Source: Pontiella sulfatireligans (lineage in GTDB: Bacteria > Verrucomicrobiota > Kiritimatiellia > Kiritimatiellales > Pontiellaceae). From it: a stretch of DNA of 64,000 nt. The notes beneath the pieces were generated by a model that was not told the DNA's origin, searched no databases, and worked only from the letters and a program-made list of their open reading frames with translations. Position 1 is the stretch's first letter. Each line of letters begins with the position of its first letter. A program made the position numbers and the translations under genes. The stretch spans positions 3,162,001 through 3,226,000 of the forward strand of contig NZ_CAAHFH010000001.1 of assembly GCF_900890705.1 (NCBI RefSeq), written 5' to 3'. Below, in pieces: positions 33,362-42,487 of this stretch.

Positions 33362-34738
33362 ATGGCCTTCAGCTTCCGGCTGGCGCTGCTCTACACCGCG
33401 TTTCTCACGCTTTCCTTTGTCGTGCTTATTTCGGTCACCTATCAACTCGTCAACCGCTTGGTTCAGACGCGTGACCGGGATCTCATCGAAGCGCAGGCGC
33501 TCCAGTTCAAAGCGCTTTTTTCACAAGGCGGCGTCTCGGCGATCGAAAATTATTTCAGCCAGCAAATCAACCCGGCCGACCGGGTCTTTGTCCGCATCGT
33601 GGACCACTGGAACCAGGTTCGGTTCATCACCGCCTCGCATCCGCTGTGGGCCTTGCTCGACGAGAAAGTGCAGAAGCACCACCTCGCCACCAACGAATCC
33701 CGCTGGAACGAGCTCGCCCGCGAAGAATCGGAAGGCAGCTGGATCGTCGGCTCCATTCCGCTGGATGCCGGCTACTATCTCCAAGTCGGACGAAGCAATA
33801 CGGAAAGCCGGCTGGTCCTGGCCCATTTCCGGCGCATGAGCCTGCGCATTCTCCTGCCCGCCCTGCTGTTGAGCCTGTTGGGCGGCTGGCTGGCCGCCCG
33901 CAGTGCGCTTGCCCCGTTGCGGGCGCTCGTCCAGACCATCCGGACCATCCTCGAAACCGGCGACTTGCGGCAGCGCGTTCCCTCCCATGCCCAGCGCGGC
34001 GAACTTGGCGCGCTCAGCACCATGTTCAACCGCATTCTCGACAAAAACGAAATGCTCGTCCAAGGCTCGAAAGACACCCTCGACAACGTGGCCCACGACC
34101 TGCGCACGCCGATGACCCACCTGCGCAATTCCGCCGAACGCGCCCTGCAGCCGCCCCAACCCGATCCGCGCATCCAGCGCGAAGCCCTGGCCGACTGCAT
34201 GGAGGAATCCGAACGCATTCTGCAAATGCTCAACCTCCTGATGGATCTGGCCGAAGCCCAAACCGGCGGCATGGAACTGCACCTCGAAACCATCACCCTG
34301 CGCGAACTCGCCGACGAGGTCATCGAACTCTACTCCATCGTCGCCGAGGACCGCGGCATTGCCCTGAAGAACGAGGTGCCAACCTACCTGACGGTGCAGG
34401 CCGACCGCATGCGGCTGCGGCAAAGCATCGGCAATCTGGTGGACAATGCCCTCAAATACAGTCCAGAGCAAAGCGAGGTGGCGCTGCTGGGAAGTTCGAA
34501 CGAAACCACGGTGGCCCTTGCCGTCCGCGACCACGGGTGCGGCATCGCGGAAGAGGATTTGCCGCGCATCTGGGACCGACTCTACCGCGCAGAGCGCAGC
34601 CGCGCCACCCCCGGCCTCGGCCTCGGCCTCAGCATGGTCTGGGCCATCGTCGAAGCCCACGGCGGAACCCTGGATGTGCAAAGCCTCGCGGGCGAGGGTT
34701 CCACCTTCCGCATCCATCTTCCGAGGAAAAAAAACTGA
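33362..34738 (+). CDS. Sensor histidine kinase, CusS-like
   Basis: 458 residues. Membrane helices near 7-27 and 160-180 enclose a periplasmic sensor of about 130 residues; then HAMP, the H-box DNVAHDLRTPMTHLRNSAER with His245, the N-box VDNALKYSP, and the G-boxes DHGCGI and GLGLGLSMV. Partner of the response regulator. The start is the ATG at 33362; no strong ribosome site is visible and translation may be coupled. Signal unknown. Confidence 0.9.
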   Translation: MAFSFRLALLYTAFLTLSFVVLISVTYQLVNRLVQTRDRDLIEAQALQFKALFSQGGVSAIENYFSQQINPADRVFVRIVDHWNQVRFITASHPLWALLDEKVQKHHLATNESRWNELAREESEGSWIVGSIPLDAGYYLQVGRSNTESRLVLAHFRRMSLRILLPALLLSLLGGWLAARSALAPLRALVQTIRTILETGDLRQRVPSHAQRGELGALSTMFNRILDKNEMLVQGSKDTLDNVAHDLRTPMTHLRNSAERALQPPQPDPRIQREALADCMEESERILQMLNLLMDLAEAQTGGMELHLETITLRELADEVIELYSIVAEDRGIALKNEVPTYLTVQADRMRLRQSIGNLVDNALKYSPEQSEVALLGSSNETTVALAVRDHGCGIAEEDLPRIWDRLYRAERSRATPGLGLGLSMVWAIVEAHGGTLDVQSLAGEGSTFRIHLPRKKN

Positions 34739-34757
34739 AGCCAATCAGGAATAGACT

Positions 34758-34964
34758 ATGGATGCAGGAACAAAAATACTCATTGCCACGCTGCTCGGCG
34801 CGATTGGCATGGGCTACATCGTGTATGGCCGAAAACAATTCAAAGGCTCGGCCCTCGTGGCGGGGATCGTTCTGTGCGTCTATCCCTATTTTGTGCCGAA
34901 CCTGCTATTGCTTATTGTGGCGGGACTGGCCGTCATGGCGGCCCCTTTTTTCATCCATGATTAG
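34758..34964 (+). CDS. Small two-helix membrane protein
   Basis: 68 residues: ILIATLLGAIGMGYIVYG, a short loop with YGRKQFKGS, then a long hydrophobic stretch. It starts 20 bases after the kinase gene, with AGGAATAG upstream, so it is probably third in the two-component operon. The pattern YGRKQ in a hairpin membrane protein is common in amino-acid-poor small ORFs of proteobacteria. Function unknown. Confidence 0.6.
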   Translation: MDAGTKILIATLLGAIGMGYIVYGRKQFKGSALVAGIVLCVYPYFVPNLLLLIVAGLAVMAAPFFIHD

Positions 34965-35704
34965 CTGCCCGCCGGCTTCCTTGGCTATCGCAGTCGCATG
35001 CTGGAGGGACGACCTCCGTGTCGTCCTGCGTACCGATCGGCCCTCCAAGCTTCCAATCCTTGGAATATTTCCAGAACGTGGAACATCAGCCCCAAACCTC
35101 GCCGTTTCCGCCGCATCGGCAACAGCCCGGCGAGCAGAACTGTTTTCATAGCTGAAACCTCTTGCTTCGTAGTTCCCTCAAAGCGGAGCGGAGAGGGTCT
35201 CGGCTTTTGAATATTCCCGCCGCTTCGCTCCGGGAACACTACAAAGACCTTCCTCCGGGCAGCGCCGTGGTCTGACCCATCCTGCGTACGCCGTTATCGC
35301 AGACAAAGCATCCTGCTTCGTTAGCGCACGGTCGGACGCCGCCCCCCGTATTGCAAATGCTCGAGCAACGCCCTCTCCTCATCCATAACGTGGCTGGAAA
35401 CACGCGTCTACGATACCCGCACCTGACCGTTCACCAGCATCGGCAACAGCCAGTCGCGCAAGGCAGTGAGCTGCAGGGTTTCCTTAATCACAATACTCTT
35501 TCGTTTCTCAAAAAATTGGTTCTTCGTGGAATTTTGTGGTGGAGAAATCGGAGAAATCTTTTTGACGGGATAACAGGATGAACCGGATCAAATCCTGTAT
35601 ATCAGCAGGAGAATGGCTTTTAATGTGTTTCCTTACAATGACTTGCCCGTATCGCCAGGAGGGATTGAAGGGGGAATTGGAAGGTCGACAGGATAGAGCG
35701 GCCT
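34965..35704. other. Non-coding stretch of degenerate repeats
   Basis: No gene is seen. It contains the palindrome TTCCAATCCTTGGAA at 35051-35065 (related to 60685-60701) and several short repeated phrases such as GGACGACCTCCGTGTCGTCC and CATCGGCAACAGCC (also CATCGGCAACAGCCAG near 35433). It looks like decayed repeat sequence. Confidence 0.5.
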
Positions 35705-35953
35705 TCATAGTAGAGTCATCCCGATGATCCTGTTATCCGGTCGAAAACCTACGTTCTCCATAAAAATTAACGGAGAGCCAAAAAATTTCATCAAATCGGC
35801 AAATGGAGCAACGACCTCATCCGGCGGAATTTCGGCAGCATAATTTTCTGCGCCGCTAAAGATCAGCCCTAAGATGTTTGTTCCGCTACAAAATCCAGCC
35901 ACGTATTTATGAAAGTGGTCGGTGTTGAAAAGGCGATGAAGATAGAACTTCAA
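35705..35953 (-). CDS. Hypothetical protein or decayed extension
   Basis: 82 codons from a TTG, with protein-like composition (FYLHRLFNTDHFHKYVAG, GSPLIFMENVGFRP). The frame is open back to the antitoxin stop codon at 36011 and is in the same frame, so it could be a remnant. No ribosome site, no known domain. Confidence 0.25.
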   Translation of the reverse strand: MKFYLHRLFNTDHFHKYVAGFCSGTNILGLIFSGAENYAAEIPPDEVVAPFADLMKFFGSPLIFMENVGFRPDNRIIGMTLL

Positions 35954-36010
35954 CGATTCATCAGCGTGAGCACCGTGTTGGCTTATTCGGCAAATTTTTC
36001 CTGCGCTTTT

Positions 36011-36316
36011 CTACACAAGCACCTCAATGCCCTTGCGCTCCACGAGATCGAGCAGCTTCTTGGAAGCACCTGCGGGCTTTTTCGTCCCCCGCTCCCACTT
36101 CTGGACTGTGGAGGGGCTGATATTCAAGACGGCGGCAAGCGCGGCCTGGCTGAGATGGTTTGCCTTGCGGATGGAAATGATTTTCTCCGGGGGATATTCA
36201 TGAACATCGGGAAGGCAGAGGGAGTTGATGTTCTTCATGGTAATTTCATCGACGACTCCGCTTTTGTTCAAGTCGGATACGGTTTCAGTAATGGATTTTG
36301 CGATTGAGCTTCTCAT
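36011..36316 (-). CDS. XRE-type antitoxin (HigA2-like)
   Basis: 101 residues. N-terminal linker, then a helix-turn-helix (IRKANHLSQAALAAVLNISP followed by STVQKWERGTKKP). It should bind the toxin and the operator. Start ATG overlaps the toxin stop (CCATGA), with AAGGAGG before it. The toxin gene upstream is broken, so this antitoxin is an orphan or kept as a regulator. Confidence 0.85.
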   Translation of the reverse strand: MRSSIAKSITETVSDLNKSGVVDEITMKNINSLCLPDVHEYPPEKIISIRKANHLSQAALAAVLNISPSTVQKWERGTKKPAGASKKLLDLVERKGIEVLV

Positions 36317-36681
36317 GGTGCGACCTCCTTAAAGTCTCCGTTTTCTATCGCTGTTTCAATCTGTTTCTCGGTCAGGGCTGTGAGTATTCCCGCAAATTCC
36401 TTCAATGCCAACAGCTCCTTCGCTGAGAGATTGTCCTTTTCGTTCTTGGCAAAGCCGTGGATGAAAATGGCTCGTTTCCCTTTTTTGCAGCAAACGATGG
36501 TTCTGCCGCTTCCGCTCTTGCCCCGGCCCCTGAAGCGAATCCTCTTTTTGTAGAGGTGTCCGCCGAGGGCGGCATCAAACGTCCCGCTTTTCAGCTCGTT
36601 CAGAGCGGTTGCCAGTTCGCCGGAATATATCGGCTGCCTGGAAACCCACTTGCTGAATCATCGGGTCATTAAATCTTTCAT
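36313..36681 (-). pseudogene. RelE/HigB-type toxin with an in-frame stop
   Basis: From ATG 36681 the frame reads MKDLMTR, TGA, FSKWVSRQPIYSGELATAL and continues to 36313 with LYKKRIRFRGRGKSGSGRT and IFIHGFAKNEKDNLS, the HigB2-family core. The family normally has Trp at the stop position (R-W-F-S-K-W), so TGG has become TGA at 36658-36660. No good downstream start. The rest of the frame is intact, so the change looks recent. Confidence 0.82.
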
Positions 36682-36689
36682 GCCCCACT

Positions 36690-36708
36690 TATAGCACTAG
36701 GTGCTATA
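36690..36708 (-). promoter_or_regulatory. Operator palindrome of the toxin-antitoxin locus
   Basis: TATAGCAC-TAG-GTGCTATA, a perfect 8+8 inverted repeat ending 9 bases before the toxin start codon. Expected binding site for the XRE antitoxin. Confidence 0.7.
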
Positions 36709-36777
36709 TTTTTCAATTCAGGGATGAGCCGGAAGGCGCTTGTTTAGCCCCGATCAACAGCGAGCCAACAAAGTAGA

Positions 36778-36842
36778 ACCGTGCCTCCAGCCTGTCTGCT
36801 CCTGCCTTGCCTCCCCATTGTGGACAGGCTGGAAGCACGGTC
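36778..36842. repeat. Long hairpin repeat
   Basis: ACCGTGCCTCCAGCCTGTC and GACAGGCTGGAAGCACGGT form a 19-base stem with one mismatch around a 27-base loop. It lies after the YggT gene and may end transcription, although there is no T run. Confidence 0.6.
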
Positions 36843-36870
36843 CTATTTGAGAAAACACGATTCCGTCCAC

Positions 36871-37134
36871 CTATCCAAAAATCGCGAAAACCAAGCAGCG
36901 CAACAACCCCAGGCCGATCCACAGGATGATCGGGCTTAAATCGATGGCGGTTCCGCCGAATACCGGCGCGCGTATCCACCGGCGCATTGGGGCAAGCACG
37001 GGCTCGTAGGCGCAGGCCAGCCACCGCCGCAGGGCATAGGCCGCCGGATGCAGTATCCACGAACAGAGCACGTAGACAATCAAACCGAATTCGTACAGCC
37101 CCAAAACAGAATCAAGAAATCGTAATAGAGACAT
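36871..37134 (-). CDS. YggT-family membrane protein
   Basis: 87 residues, two hydrophobic segments (YEFGLIVYVLCSWILHP and SPIILWIGLGLLRCLVF) with the middle RRWLACAYEPVLAPMRRWIR, the YggT pattern Y-x-P-x-L-x-P-x-R-R. The ATG at 37134 has GGGAGG upstream. It is 14 bases downstream of an Hsp20 gene. YggT proteins are linked to osmotic and envelope stress, function not settled. Confidence 0.85.
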   Translation of the reverse strand: MSLLRFLDSVLGLYEFGLIVYVLCSWILHPAAYALRRWLACAYEPVLAPMRRWIRAPVFGGTAIDLSPIILWIGLGLLRCLVFAIFG

Positions 37135-37148
37135 GGCATGTCCTCCCA

Positions 37149-37553
37149 CTAGTTTCCTCCAGCTTCGATTTCAATCTTTCGGGGTTTGGCCTGCTCGGCC
37201 TTGGGCAGCTCGATGTCGAGCACGCCGTTGCGCAGCCTTGCCTTGATCTTGTCGCGGTCGATGAGCTGCGGCACGTTGAACTTGCGGCGGAACACGCCGG
37301 TCTCGTATTCACCGGCGAGCAGATCAACGCCGCCGGGCTTGGCGGCGGACTGCGTTCCGGTGATCTCCAGCTCGGTGTTGTCGAGCCGGATATCGACTTG
37401 GTCCTGCGCCACGCCGGGCATGTCGCAACGGACGAGGATGGCATCTTCCTTTTCATAGATGTCGGTGGCCGGCACAAACACCTTGGCGTCGCGGGTCAGC
37501 TCGGCATCGCTGCGTTCCACCTTTTCGAGAGCTTTGTCTTTATGGTCTTTCAT
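37149..37553 (-). CDS. Hsp20/alpha-crystallin chaperone (cytoplasmic)
   Basis: 134 residues without a signal peptide. Alpha-crystallin domain with ATDIYEKEDAILVRCDMPGV and the motif ARLRNGVLDIELPKAEQ (A-x3-N-G-V-L intact). A short N-terminus and PRKIEIEAG tail. It follows another Hsp20 gene by 11 bases; the pair matches the tandem ibpA/ibpB-like arrangement. Confidence 0.93.
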   Translation of the reverse strand: MKDHKDKALEKVERSDAELTRDAKVFVPATDIYEKEDAILVRCDMPGVAQDQVDIRLDNTELEITGTQSAAKPGGVDLLAGEYETGVFRRKFNVPQLIDRDKIKARLRNGVLDIELPKAEQAKPRKIEIEAGGN

Positions 37554-37564
37554 GATGCACCTCC

Positions 37565-37989
37565 TTAGGCTGTCTTGATTTCAATGCGCTTGGGTTTGGT
37601 GGCTTCCTGCCGCGGCAGGGTGACTGTCATTCATACTTGGCCGCCACTTGGTCGTTTTCGACCGCAAACGGGAGGCGCACCGTGCGCACGAATTTTCCTG
37701 CATCGCGCTCGCTGCGGTGGCAGACGGCATCCTCCGCCGGCTTGTCGCCCTTGCGCTCGCCTTTGATCGTGAGCTGGTTGTTGACCACGCTCAGGTCGAT
37801 GTCTTCGGTTTCCAATCCGGGCAGCTCGGCCGCGACGACCACGCTGTCGGCATTGCCCCACACGTTGAGTGCCGGGAAGCGGGACATGGCGGCTCCGCTA
37901 TCGTATCCGTCGAACAGACGGTTCATTTCCCGTTGAAGGCCACGAAGCTCTTCGAACGGGCTCCATGCTCTTGAGTCAGTCCAGTACAT
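37565..37989 (-). pseudogene. Hsp20 gene broken by a short deletion
   Basis: From ATG 37989 (AAGGAG upstream) an Hsp20 frame runs MYWTDSRAWSPFEELRGLQR to VAAKYE and stops at 37627. In another frame the normal end follows: TVTLPRQEATKPKRIEIKTA and TAA at 37565. The length fits loss of 10 bases that would encode the N-G-V-L of the conserved A-x3-N-G-V-L motif. The product would be about 120 residues without the last strands needed for dimers. Confidence 0.88.
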
Positions 37990-38063
37990 AATCTGCACTC
38001 CTTTCGTTTCCACTCCCGCGACCACCGCGGAAGGGCGCCCAATGGCTTCAACTCCCTATAAAC

Positions 38064-38096
38064 AAAAAATATGCCAACCGTGAGGCTGGCATATTT
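38064..38096 (-). terminator. Intrinsic terminator
   Basis: On the minus strand AAATATGCCAGCC-TCAC-GGTTGGCATATT is followed by T residues. It lies between the fusion gene at 38320 and the Hsp20 pair. It is almost symmetric and may work both ways. 38097-38319 holds no gene that I can support. Confidence 0.7.
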
Positions 38097-38319
38097 CTTA
38101 GAAAAACCGCGTTTATCAGAATAATCCGCCTCGGCATGTGTGAAAAAATGACACACCCAATCGGCAGACCTGTGTCAAAATTTTCCACCCGGCGTGCGCC
38201 GCAGCAGTTCACGATCGAGATGCCGGAACGCAGCAGCAGAAAAAGCGAACAGGCAATCCCCACGAGAAGTGAGCCTCAGGTGCTCAGCATAGAAATTGAC
38301 AAAACTATTGATAACAAGA

Positions 38320-39987
38320 TCATTCCAGGCTTCGGCCTGCTGAATCAGTTCTGCTCGCATAGAGCCCCCTTGCCAATTCAGCGATAAGACCAGCATGGGA
38401 AATTCGTTCTCGCCAGGATGCGGGGATTCCCTCAAGCCCATAATATGCGCCGGCGATCTGCCCGTAGATTGCCGCGGTGGTGTCTGCATCATTTCCGAGA
38501 TTAACTCCCGCCTCAAACGTCGATGACTTGTGGAACGCCCACAGTGCAGCTTCAAGCGATTTCACAACATAACCGGAGCCGACGATGTCAGGAGGCTCTT
38601 TGCGCTTAAAAGAACCACTGGCAATATCAAATATTTCAGCGCATAGGGGCATGTGGCTCCAGAGGCCGTCGACCGGGGTGTATTGGGAAGAAAGCAGTTC
38701 CTCTTTTGAAGCCCCTTGAACGGCTCCAACGATGAGCCCGCCAAAGTACCGGCAGGCATCTAGACATGTGGCGGCTCCATGGGTTGTTCTTGAGCTTTCC
38801 GCGCTCATCTGAACTGCCTGTTCAGGATTTGATGCAAAAAACAGAGGTGCGGGGGCAAGACGCATCAGGCTGCCGTTGCCCGCCGCGTTGGGAGAAACAG
38901 AACCAGCAAACGGATCACCCGTTCGAAGGAACCGCCCCAGCGCCCTGGAAACCGTAGTCCCTATGTCAAAACATATGCCGTTGCTGCTGAGGTAACCCTC
39001 GTCCCGCCAGCGCACATAGCGCTCCATCTGGTCGCGGGCATCGAAACCGCGGCATGCGACCAGACTGTCCGCAAGGCAAAGCGCCATGGAAGTATCATCG
39101 GTCCATTGTCCCGGTTCCAAGCAGAACGGGCCGCCTCCCACCATATCCACGACAGGCGAAAAACTGCCGGGCGGCTTGAACTCAATGAAATCCTGCTTCT
39201 TGCTTCCGATTCTTCCTTCGCTACCGATATTCTCGTCTCTATAGAAATAGCCGCTTCCTACCAGCCAGAATACCTTGTCCGCATGGTAAGGCGAAACATT
39301 CGCATTGTTTGCCAAGCGGATGATCGCCTTGAACAACTGATAGTCATCAGCTTGGTCGTCACAGAGCCTCAACGCTTTAAAAATATCGCGCAAGTGAACA
39401 TCGGGCTTGGGGAAATTGACATATCCGATTTCTTTAAGGAAGTCGCAGGAAAGGGCAAATCCGAATCCGGCGATCTCCCGACTGAGCAGCATGGCAAGGC
39501 TGGCACGGGCTCTATCGTCCCGATCAAAGAAATCGGCCCACTGGAAAAAGTCCTGCGCAGAGTCGAACTGATCAAAAAACGCCGCGCCCGAGCTTATGGT
39601 TTGGCAGTATCGGGGCCAGATACTCCTCGGCGTACGCCGAATCTGCCCCCGAGGCTTGAGGGTGGCCACAATCTCATCCAGCATCGCCTCGCAGTCACCG
39701 CCATATTTACTTATTACGGCTGCAGAGTCGAAGTCCTCCAGAACGGCAGCCAGCTTATCAACGCCGCCAATGGATCCACCGATGACTCCCGCCTTCATGT
39801 TTGCGTTCTGGGCGGATAGTAAAAGGCGCTCATAAAGAGCCGGCATAGTGCATGACGCACTACCCGCTGCTACCGGATTCAAATATTTTTCAACGAGCGT
39901 TTCTGTTACGCCACTGATCCCAAGGCTCGGCAAATAGTCCCTTGCCAGCCTGTATGCCTGTCGGTCTATCCCTGCGATTGTTTTCAT
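38320..39987 (-). CDS. HhH-glycosylase-like domain fused to ADP-ribosylglycohydrolase
   Basis: 555 residues. Residues 1-265 resemble a helix-hairpin-helix DNA glycosylase: [13 protein letters not shown], then [15 protein letters not shown], where Asp196 sits at the place of the HhH-GPD catalytic Asp, and [16 protein letters not shown]. From Glu269 an ADP-ribosylglycohydrolase domain begins ([14 protein letters not shown]), with metal ligands in QWTDDTSM (297-298) and [12 protein letters not shown] near 510. The usual first helix with G-D-A-x-G is missing. One frame, no break. It could remove ADP-ribose from DNA, or be the product of a deletion joining two genes. Confidence 0.8.
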   Translation of the reverse strand: MKTIAGIDRQAYRLARDYLPSLGISGVTETLVEKYLNPVAAGSASCTMPALYERLLLSAQNANMKAGVIGGSIGGVDKLAAVLEDFDSAAVISKYGGDCEAMLDEIVATLKPRGQIRRTPRSIWPRYCQTISSGAAFFDQFDSAQDFFQWADFFDRDDRARASLAMLLSREIAGFGFALSCDFLKEIGYVNFPKPDVHLRDIFKALRLCDDQADDYQLFKAIIRLANNANVSPYHADKVFWLVGSGYFYRDENIGSEGRIGSKKQDFIEFKPPGSFSPVVDMVGGGPFCLEPGQWTDDTSMALCLADSLVACRGFDARDQMERYVRWRDEGYLSSNGICFDIGTTVSRALGRFLRTGDPFAGSVSPNAAGNGSLMRLAPAPLFFASNPEQAVQMSAESSRTTHGAATCLDACRYFGGLIVGAVQGASKEELLSSQYTPVDGLWSHMPLCAEIFDIASGSFKRKEPPDIVGSGYVVKSLEAALWAFHKSSTFEAGVNLGNDADTTAAIYGQIAGAYYGLEGIPASWRERISHAGLIAELARGLYASRTDSAGRSLE

Positions 39988-40113
39988 ATTATTCCGATCC
40001 TAGCCAAGAGATCGGCGGCGCCACCGCTATCCATAACCGCATCATATTCATGGCACCTCCTCGTTCCCAAAACAGAATACGGATGCTGGAACATGAGCCC
40101 TTGCCGGACAAGC

Positions 40114-40143
40114 AAAAAGGCCCCGCATGAAGCGGGGCCTTTC
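40114..40143 (-). terminator. Intrinsic terminator of glnA
   Basis: On the minus strand GGCCCCGC-TTCAT-GCGGGGCC is followed by TTTTT. It lies 20 bases after the glutamine synthetase stop. Confidence 0.88.
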
Positions 40144-40162
40144 GTTGATCCGTCCGGGTCGG

Positions 40163-42196
40163 TTAGACGAGGAGCAGTTCAGCGTAGCTGGGCATCGGCC
40201 ACAGGTCAGCCGGAACGATGGCTTCCAGCGCATCAACCGACGCACGGAGTTCGTTCATGGCGGCAATCTGGTCGGCCGGCTTTTCAGCAGCATCCAGTTT
40301 GGCAATGCCGGCAATCGCAGCTTCGGTCAGGCTAGACATTTCAGCGCAGATACCTGCAGCGGCCGGAACAACGGAGTATTCGGTGATGGCTGTTACCGCG
40401 GCCGGAACAATCATCGTCCTCGCGATATCCAATGCAGTGGCCGCTTCGATTCCAATGAGGGTTTCATAGGTTTCTTCGTAGATGTTGAAGCGCGACTCCA
40501 GCTCTTCGTTGGTCAGTACGTTGTACTTCGCAAACAAATCCTTGGCCTTCTGCGTCTGCAGCGCCGGCAGTGCATCCTCGGTGGTGACGAGGTTCGGCAG
40601 GCCGCGCTTGGCTGCTTCTTCCAGCCATTCGTCGGTGTAGCCATCGCCATTGAAGAGGATGCGCTTGTGTTCTTTGATGACGGCTGCGAGAACATCCTGC
40701 AGGGCAGCGTTGAATTCTTTTCCCCCGGCAACCGCGGTTTCCACTTCGGTGCAGATGTAGTCGAACGCTTCAGCAACGATTGTGTTCAGTACGATGTTGG
40801 CACCGGCCGGGCTCTGGTTGGAACCAACGGCACGGAACTCGAAGCGGTTGCCGACAAACGCGAACGGTGAAGTACGGTTGCGGTCGGTGTTGCCACGCGG
40901 CAGATTCGGCAGCAAGTCAACGCCGAGGTGGATATGCCCGCCGTCTTTGGAGCTGTCCGCTCCTCCGGCTTCGATCTGCTCAACGATGTCGGTAAGCTGT
41001 TCGCCTAGGAAGACCGAAACAACGGCAGGCGGTGCTTCGTTGGCACCCAAACGATGATCGTTTCCGGCGGTTGCAACCGAAGCGCGGAGCAGGTCGGCAT
41101 GAGTGTCGACCGCTTTCATCAGCGCAACCACGATGGTCATGAACTTGGCATTTTCGTGCGGGTTGTCGCCCGGCTTCAGCCAGTTCTTTCCGTCCGGACC
41201 GGAGATGGACCAGTTGTTATGCTTACCGGAACCGTTCACTGCGGCAAAAGGCTTTTCGTGCAGGAGGCAGGCAAAGCCATGCTTCTCGGCGGTAACCGCC
41301 AACACTTCCATGATGATCATGTTGTGGTCGACGGCAATGTTCAGCGTTTCGAAGACCGGAGCAAGCTCGAACTGTCCAGGGCATACTTCGTTATGACGGG
41401 TCTTGGCCGGAACAGCATACTGCCAGAGCACGGCGTCGAGCTCACCCATGAAGGCGGCAACGCGCGGCTTGATGGCGCCGAAGTAGTGGTCGTCGAGCTG
41501 CTGGTGTTTGCTTGCGCCTTTTCCGAAAAGGGTACGGCCAGTGCGCAGAATGTCGGGGCGTTCAGCAACGAGGTCGAGGTCGATCAGAAAGTATTCCTGC
41601 TCACCGCCAAGGGTTGCCTGAGCCATAGTGTCGCCGCAATCAATGCCGAAGAGCTTGCCGAGACGAATCGTCTGGTCCGACAGTACCTTCATGGAGCGGA
41701 GCAGCGGGGTCTTTTTGTCGAGGGCTTCACCGTTGTAGCCGCAGAATACGGTCGGAATGCAAAGCGTGGCCGCATTAACGGAATCGTATTTGATGAAGGC
41801 TGGGCTGGATGGATCCCAACCGGTGTAACCACGGGCTTCGAAGGTGGCGCGCAGACCGCCGGACGGGAATGAAGAAGCGTCGGGCTCACCTTGAATGAGT
41901 TCGCTTCCGGAAAACCCGGTAATTACTCCACCCTTGAAATCAGGAAAAATGAAAGAGTCGTGTTTTTCTGCAGTAGAACCGGTGAGGGGTTGGAACCAGT
42001 GTGTGTAGTGCGTTGCACCCTTTTCCATGGCCCAAACCATCATTGCTTCTGCCACTTCATCAGCAACGCTGGCTTCCAGTGAGGAGCCTGTTCCGATGGT
42101 TTTCTTTAACGAGGCGAAAGTTGGAGCCGACAACCGTTGTTCCATGACCGGCAGACCAAATACAAGTTCGCCAAACCCTTCGATAGTATTCTTCAT
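40163..42196 (-). CDS. glnA: Glutamine synthetase type III
   Basis: ATP-dependent amidation of glutamate. 677 residues, the large GSIII (GlnN) type found in Bacteroidetes, cyanobacteria and PVC bacteria. Seen: [10 protein letters not shown] near the N-terminus, [25 protein letters not shown], the ATP site [11 protein letters not shown], and [20 protein letters not shown]. No adenylylation Tyr context as in type I. Single gene with its own terminator and a 290-base leader. Confidence 0.95.
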   Translation of the reverse strand: MKNTIEGFGELVFGLPVMEQRLSAPTFASLKKTIGTGSSLEASVADEVAEAMMVWAMEKGATHYTHWFQPLTGSTAEKHDSFIFPDFKGGVITGFSGSELIQGEPDASSFPSGGLRATFEARGYTGWDPSSPAFIKYDSVNAATLCIPTVFCGYNGEALDKKTPLLRSMKVLSDQTIRLGKLFGIDCGDTMAQATLGGEQEYFLIDLDLVAERPDILRTGRTLFGKGASKHQQLDDHYFGAIKPRVAAFMGELDAVLWQYAVPAKTRHNEVCPGQFELAPVFETLNIAVDHNMIIMEVLAVTAEKHGFACLLHEKPFAAVNGSGKHNNWSISGPDGKNWLKPGDNPHENAKFMTIVVALMKAVDTHADLLRASVATAGNDHRLGANEAPPAVVSVFLGEQLTDIVEQIEAGGADSSKDGGHIHLGVDLLPNLPRGNTDRNRTSPFAFVGNRFEFRAVGSNQSPAGANIVLNTIVAEAFDYICTEVETAVAGGKEFNAALQDVLAAVIKEHKRILFNGDGYTDEWLEEAAKRGLPNLVTTEDALPALQTQKAKDLFAKYNVLTNEELESRFNIYEETYETLIGIEAATALDIARTMIVPAAVTAITEYSVVPAAAGICAEMSSLTEAAIAGIAKLDAAEKPADQIAAMNELRASVDALEAIVPADLWPMPSYAELLLV

Positions 42197-42421
42197 CTTA
42201 TCTCCTTAATAATTAATTGTCGCCGAAACCGGCGAAAACGCACCCTACTCTAAACAGATCCGGCTTCCAAAATGGAATTACCGGTTCAACTAAATTCACT
42301 TGCCTTAAGCGAAGAAGCCACTCTTTAAGCACGCTCTATACCAAGGGATCCACCAAAATTCAAAGCATTATGGTGAAACAACTTACAACAAAACACCTAA
42401 CTACACCGCGCACCAGTATAA

Positions 42422-42463
42422 TACATATATGTAACTATGGTTCCCGAAACAGATACATATATG
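42422..42463 (-). promoter_or_regulatory. Twin TACATATATG repeats in the glnA leader
   Basis: TACATATATG occurs at 42422-42431 and 42454-42463, 32 bases apart (three helical turns). The minus strand has TATACT nearby as a possible -10 box. A regulator site is possible. The rest of 42197-42487 shows no gene. Confidence 0.35.
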
Positions 42464-42487
42464 GCATACACCAAAAGATTCCGCGAA

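Noticed and set aside
38078..38098. Sigma-54 promoter (TGGCA-N7-TTG) before the Hsp20 pair
   Set aside because: The -12 GC is missing and the sequence is the arm of a terminator hairpin.
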